8,823 nt of DNA from Planctomycetaceae bacterium. Lineage in GTDB: Bacteria > Planctomycetota > Planctomycetia > Pirellulales > Thermoguttaceae. Of this stretch, positions 6,394-8,823 are shown in pieces. Under the pieces are notes generated by a model. It was not told where the DNA came from. It made no database searches and worked only from the letters and a program-made list of their open reading frames with translations. The first letter of the stretch is position 1; each line of letters opens with the position of its first letter. A program made the position numbers and the translations under genes. The stretch spans positions 1 to 8,823 of the forward strand of contig WRMR01000186.1 of assembly GCA_009776995.1 (NCBI GenBank). The letters run 5' to 3'.

Positions 6394-6404
6394 ACAAAAA
6401 ACGC

Positions 6405-6432
6405 TTGACAGGGATTTTTTCCTTGATAGAAT
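6405..6432 (+). promoter_or_regulatory. Sigma70-like promoter of the BlaI/M56 operon
   Basis: A perfect TTGACA (6405-6410) and TAGAAT (6427-6432, five of six to consensus) are spaced by 16 nt, predicting transcription from about 6439. The palindromic operator candidate at 6442-6460 lies immediately downstream and the AGGAGG Shine-Dalgarno at 6471-6476 sits 5 nt before the repressor ATG. Confidence 0.8.
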
Positions 6433-6441
6433 TTGGATTCA

Positions 6442-6460
6442 ACTAACTTATTAGGTTAGT
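6442..6460. promoter_or_regulatory. Candidate BlaI-family operator (ACTAAC...GTTAGT)
   Basis: ACTAACTTA (6442-6450) and TAGGTTAGT (6452-6460) form a 9-1-9 palindrome with one mismatched pair. It overlaps the predicted transcription start region of the promoter at 6405-6432. BlaI/MecI-type repressors are known to bind dyads in the promoters of their own operons, so autorepression is the natural reading. The exact sequence differs from the staphylococcal TACA/TGTA-type dyad, so specificity is inference. Confidence 0.65.
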
Positions 6461-6481
6461 CAATCCGGCGAGGAGGAAAAC

Positions 6482-6889
6482 ATGCCTTTGCGTGATGAAA
6501 AAGACATCGCCCCGAGTGACCGGGAGTTGGATATTTTGAAAGTCTTTTGGGAAATCGGTGAGGCGTCGGTGCGCGATGTGTTTATTCGCATGAGTCCGAA
6601 CGGCGAGTTCGCGTTTACGACGATCCAAACGCTGATCCGAATCATGGCCGGGAAAGGGTTGCTTTCGCAACGCCGCGACAACCGGACACTGTACTACACA
6701 CCCTGTTACACTGCCGAGCAGGCCAGTTCGCGATTTTTGCACAAACTGTTCGACGGTTCGGTTGACCAACTTGTGATGAACATGCTCCGCGCGGAAAATC
6801 TGAGCGTCGGGGAACTCAAACAACTCGAAACGCTCATTGCCGAATCGCGCAAACGTAAGGAGGGGAGAGGGATGATGGAAGAGGGATGA
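6482..6889 (+). CDS. BlaI/MecI/CopY-family transcriptional repressor
   Basis: The 135-residue protein is a winged-helix repressor of the penicillinase-repressor family, which binds operators as a dimer and is inactivated by proteolysis when a partner M56 protease is triggered. The DNA-binding part (about 10-75) shows the family pattern: SDRELDILKVFWEIGEASVR, then FAFTTIQTLIRIMAGKGLL (43-61), where TTIQTLIRIM is the recognition helix, then a wing with LYYTP. A C-terminal dimerisation helix region follows (about 77-122). The last residues, KRKEGRGMMEEG, are encoded by the purine-rich tract at 6857-6896 and look added to a normal C-terminus near residue 122. Start is fixed by AGGAGG with 5-nt spacing. 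It is first in an operon with the M56 gene 85 nt downstream and probably represses its own promoter. Its ligand system is unlikely to be known from sequence alone; beta-lactam resistance should not be assumed. Confidence 0.95.
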   Translation: MPLRDEKDIAPSDRELDILKVFWEIGEASVRDVFIRMSPNGEFAFTTIQTLIRIMAGKGLLSQRRDNRTLYYTPCYTAEQASSRFLHKLFDGSVDQLVMNMLRAENLSVGELKQLETLIAESRKRKEGRGMMEEG

Positions 6890-6896
6890 GAGGAGA
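6857..6896 (+). repeat. Purine-rich repeat tract overlapping the 3' end of the repressor gene
   Basis: Forty bases contain only purines apart from three T, with heptad-like units such as AGAGGGA, TGATGGA, AGAGGGA, TGAGAGG. The tract encodes the last eleven codons of the repressor and runs past its stop. Its end GAGGAGA (6890-6896) is complementary to TCTCCTC at 6928-6934, giving a 7-bp stem with a 31-nt loop in the spacer before the M56 gene. Confidence 0.55.
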
Positions 6897-6923
6897 TTTT
6901 TCCAATCACGACCGGTTACATTT

Positions 6924-6960
6924 CATTTCTCCTCATCTTACCTTTTTCCTCCCTGCTTCA
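6924..6960 (-). repeat. Pyrimidine-rich counterpart of the purine repeat, upstream of the M56 gene
   Basis: Read on the minus strand, from 6961 leftwards, it gives GTGAAGC, AGGGAGG, AAAAAGG, TAAGATG, AGGAGAA, again 7-nt-like units. It shares TGAAGCA followed by a G-rich run with the tract at 5486-5528. With 6857-6896 it makes the repressor/M56 spacer an imperfect inverted repeat. The M56 Shine-Dalgarno AAGGA (6962-6966) follows directly. Confidence 0.45.
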
Positions 6961-6974
6961 CAAGGAATAACGCC

Positions 6975-8762
6975 ATGAATACGATCTTTCAACTGATTGA
7001 CCCGTTATTTGACCGCCTCGTGATTTTGCAGCTTGCGGCCTTTCTCTTTTTTGGAATTGCGGTGTTGTTGCGGCGTCTGACCCCGGAACCGGTCGAGCGA
7101 ATCCGCGTCACCGTAACGGCATTTTGTGCGATCCCGTTGTTGTTTGCTGTGGGTGTCACTCCGTTTATCCCGCGATGGTCGATTGCCGTTTGGCATGAGA
7201 CTGCCGACATTCCGCAAGAATATTCGTCTGCTGAAACTGCTCCTGCGATGACAACCGCGAATGATTTTGCGTCAATGCCGCAAGATCGTGATGAAACCGC
7301 GACACATCAGAACCTCGACCCTCGCGGCTTGGATTCACTTGCTTATGTTTCGTGCACTGATTCCGGCGGCCACGGTGTGGCCATCCTGCCTTTGTTGCTC
7401 TATTATGCCAGGGGTTGCGCGGTTGCAGGATTCATTGCGGCGGCGTTTGTCATGATCGTGGGCCAACTCGTCGCAGTGATTCGTCTGCGGTGGATGATGC
7501 GAAGCACCCTGCCGGTGCCGGAATGGGACGAACGATTTTGCGCGGAGGAATATTTCCCGCAAAGAGCCCGGAAGCCACAAAGTTTGTTAAGAGGATTATT
7601 TCTGCGGTTTCGGTGTGAGACAATTCAACTTCGTGTTTCGCAGCATATTGATTCGCCATTGTTGGTTGGGCTACTTTGTCCGACGATTGTACTGCCAATG
7701 TCGATGGCACTTGACGAAAATTCGGAACAAACCCGATACGCACTCGCGCATGAACTGACGCACCATCGCCATGGCGATCTTCGCACCTGGCACCTTGTCC
7801 ATCTATGCCGGCTGCTGTTTTGGTTGCAACCGTTTTACTGGCATCTGGCAAAGGAATTGCGTGTGGACCAGGATTTTCTTGCCGATGACGCGGCGTCACG
7901 AATCAACTCAACATCCCGCACCGGCATGGAACTCTATGCGTCCATGCTCGTCGAACTGGCCAAACGCCGGACCATCAACGCAATGATTGATCGATGGTCC
8001 GGTCAATCGCCCGTGCTTGGCTTTGCCGATACCACACCTTTACTCACCAGGAGAATTGAAATGTTACTGAAAGAAAAACCCCGTCTGCGAAAAACGACCT
8101 GCCCGTTTTTACTGCTGACAATCTGCGGCATGTTTTTCGGGCTGGCCGTGATGTTCGGTGCCTTCCGGTTGACAACAATCGCTGCCGGAACGTTACCCGC
8201 AGAGCCCCCAACGACAAGTAGCGAACGTCTGCCGGAAACCGCCGATGAGCCGCAGGACAAACCGGAAAACCCGATGGCCGCCTCATTGGGAAAATTCGAC
8301 ATGGACAAATACGTTCCGGTTCGCGGACGCGTGATTCTTCCCGAGGGAGAAACGCTGGAACGCGCGTCGCTGTTGATGCGGGCACTTTCGTCTGATAACG
8401 AAATGGGGCTTTATGGCGACAACGAAAACGTGATGAAAGACGGCACCTTTCAAAGGCCGTTTCATGCCAACGCCAATTATGCAATCGTTGTGAAAGACCG
8501 TGAGAATCCGTCTCTCACTTCGGAAATTTATCACCTGGAAATCGGCGACGAGACTCCGAAAGAGGAAGTCGCCATTCCGCTTGTCAAAGCAACGGCAATG
8601 ATCGAAGGCCAGGTTCTCAACGCGAAAACAGGAAAACCAATTCCCGAAATCGGCTTGATTTTCTGCCAATACTTTGAAATGGCATCGAAAAAAGACGGCA
8701 AAACGTTGATATGGCCGCTCAGTTACTACGTATTAACTAAGCTTTTGCAAAGTTTAAAATAA
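6975..8762 (+). CDS. BlaR1-like M56 family membrane metallopeptidase, C-terminus probably cut short
   Basis: This is the expected signal-transducing protease partner of the BlaI-type repressor. Two N-terminal membrane helices (about 17-33 and 45-62), a long soluble loop, then hydrophobic segments (about 134-170) precede a cytosolic zinc metalloprotease region with H259-E-L-T-H263 and the downstream E294-LRVDQDFLAD helix that supplies the third ligand. Another helix (about 376-400) leads to an extracytoplasmic region. No penicillin-binding-like sensor domain is seen there. Instead RGRVILPEGE (450-459) and IEGQVLNAKTGKPIPEIG (543-560) resemble carboxypeptidase-regulatory/CnaB-type repeats. The second repeat breaks off after about residue 575, and the last residues (PLSYYVLTKLLQSLK) are encoded by DNA that is abruptly AT-rich. 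Planctomycete relatives are often longer, so truncation by a rearrangement or an assembly join is likely. AAGGA lies 8 nt before the ATG. Confidence 0.88.
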   Translation: MNTIFQLIDPLFDRLVILQLAAFLFFGIAVLLRRLTPEPVERIRVTVTAFCAIPLLFAVGVTPFIPRWSIAVWHETADIPQEYSSAETAPAMTTANDFASMPQDRDETATHQNLDPRGLDSLAYVSCTDSGGHGVAILPLLLYYARGCAVAGFIAAAFVMIVGQLVAVIRLRWMMRSTLPVPEWDERFCAEEYFPQRARKPQSLLRGLFLRFRCETIQLRVSQHIDSPLLVGLLCPTIVLPMSMALDENSEQTRYALAHELTHHRHGDLRTWHLVHLCRLLFWLQPFYWHLAKELRVDQDFLADDAASRINSTSRTGMELYASMLVELAKRRTINAMIDRWSGQSPVLGFADTTPLLTRRIEMLLKEKPRLRKTTCPFLLLTICGMFFGLAVMFGAFRLTTIAAGTLPAEPPTTSSERLPETADEPQDKPENPMAASLGKFDMDKYVPVRGRVILPEGETLERASLLMRALSSDNEMGLYGDNENVMKDGTFQRPFHANANYAIVVKDRENPSLTSEIYHLEIGDETPKEEVAIPLVKATAMIEGQVLNAKTGKPIPEIGLIFCQYFEMASKKDGKTLIWPLSYYVLTKLLQSLK

Positions 8763-8823
8763 GCCTTGTTTTTACGGCACTTCCGCAATCGGAAATGTGA
8801 TAATAATTATTATCTGTTACAAA
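8718..8823. other. AT-rich contig end of uncertain origin, with palindromes
   Basis: From 8721 to the end, 31 of 103 bases are G or C, far below the preceding gene. It supplies the stop of the M56 frame at 8760-8762. It contains a small hairpin TTCCG-CAAT-CGGAA (8781-8794) and a perfect 16-bp palindrome GATAATAATTATTATC (8799-8814). No gene or transposase fragment is recognisable. It could be the edge of inserted DNA or a mis-joined read. Confidence 0.5.

Noticed and set aside
6224..6454. 76-codon plus-strand open frame upstream of the repressor
   Set aside because: It covers the acyltransferase leader and the operon promoter, and its translation resembles nothing known to me.
6405..8762. 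Interpretation of the repressor/M56 pair as a beta-lactamase resistance locus
   Set aside because: No beta-lactamase and no penicillin-sensing domain are present; such pairs are common in planctomycetes with other, mostly unknown roles.
8720..8762. Possible cloning-vector sequence because SnaBI-like and HindIII-like sites cluster
   Set aside because: Two six-base sites in an AT-rich stretch are weak evidence and no recognised vector backbone follows; kept only as a possible artefact under the composition finding.

Overview
The window most likely comes from a planctomycete (Pirellulales-like). The first gene is a DUF1559 pseudopilin-like protein with the type IV pilin N-terminus and C-terminal H-X9-DG motif that are greatly expanded in that phylum. 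It is followed by a small transthyretin-like lipoprotein of the kind often found beside DUF1559 genes. The ExbD N-terminus and the BlaI/M56-peptidase pair are also typical of planctomycetes. By eye, GC is near half over the genes. The window looks like a whole draft contig: its first 90 bases are homopolymer-rich and its last ~100 bases are abruptly AT-rich.

Layout: (1) 1-94, probable assembly artefact. (2) 95-1852 (+), DUF1559 protein, a strong intrinsic terminator, then a lipoprotein. (3) 1853-2009, convergent intergenic region with two stem-loops. (4) 2010-4481 (-), a three-domain RNA repair enzyme of the bacterial Pnkp type (5'-kinase, metallophosphatase, RNA ligase) with no Hen1 partner in view. 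(5) 4482-5025, a divergent intergenic region with a heptanucleotide inverted repeat and a good promoter for the next gene. (6) 5026-5487 (+), ExbD/TolR. (7) 5532-6224 (-), a PlsC-family acyltransferase convergent with exbD. (8) 6225-6481, a regulatory region with a sigma70-like promoter and a palindromic operator candidate. (9) 6482-8762 (+), a BlaI-type repressor followed by a BlaR1-like M56 membrane metallopeptidase whose C-terminal sensor-like region appears cut short near the contig end.

The best-integrated unit is the BlaI/M56 operon: a strong promoter, an operator-like palindrome in the leader, a DNA-binding repressor and a membrane protease expected to relieve repression on an unknown signal. 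The other genes look like independent transcription units. The least ordinary items are the solitary full-length Pnkp, intergenic tracts with 7-nt periodicity at three places (one running into the BlaI C-terminus), and the abrupt composition change inside the M56 gene. I found no CRISPR array, tRNA, rRNA, recognisable transposase or clear previously undescribed multi-gene system.
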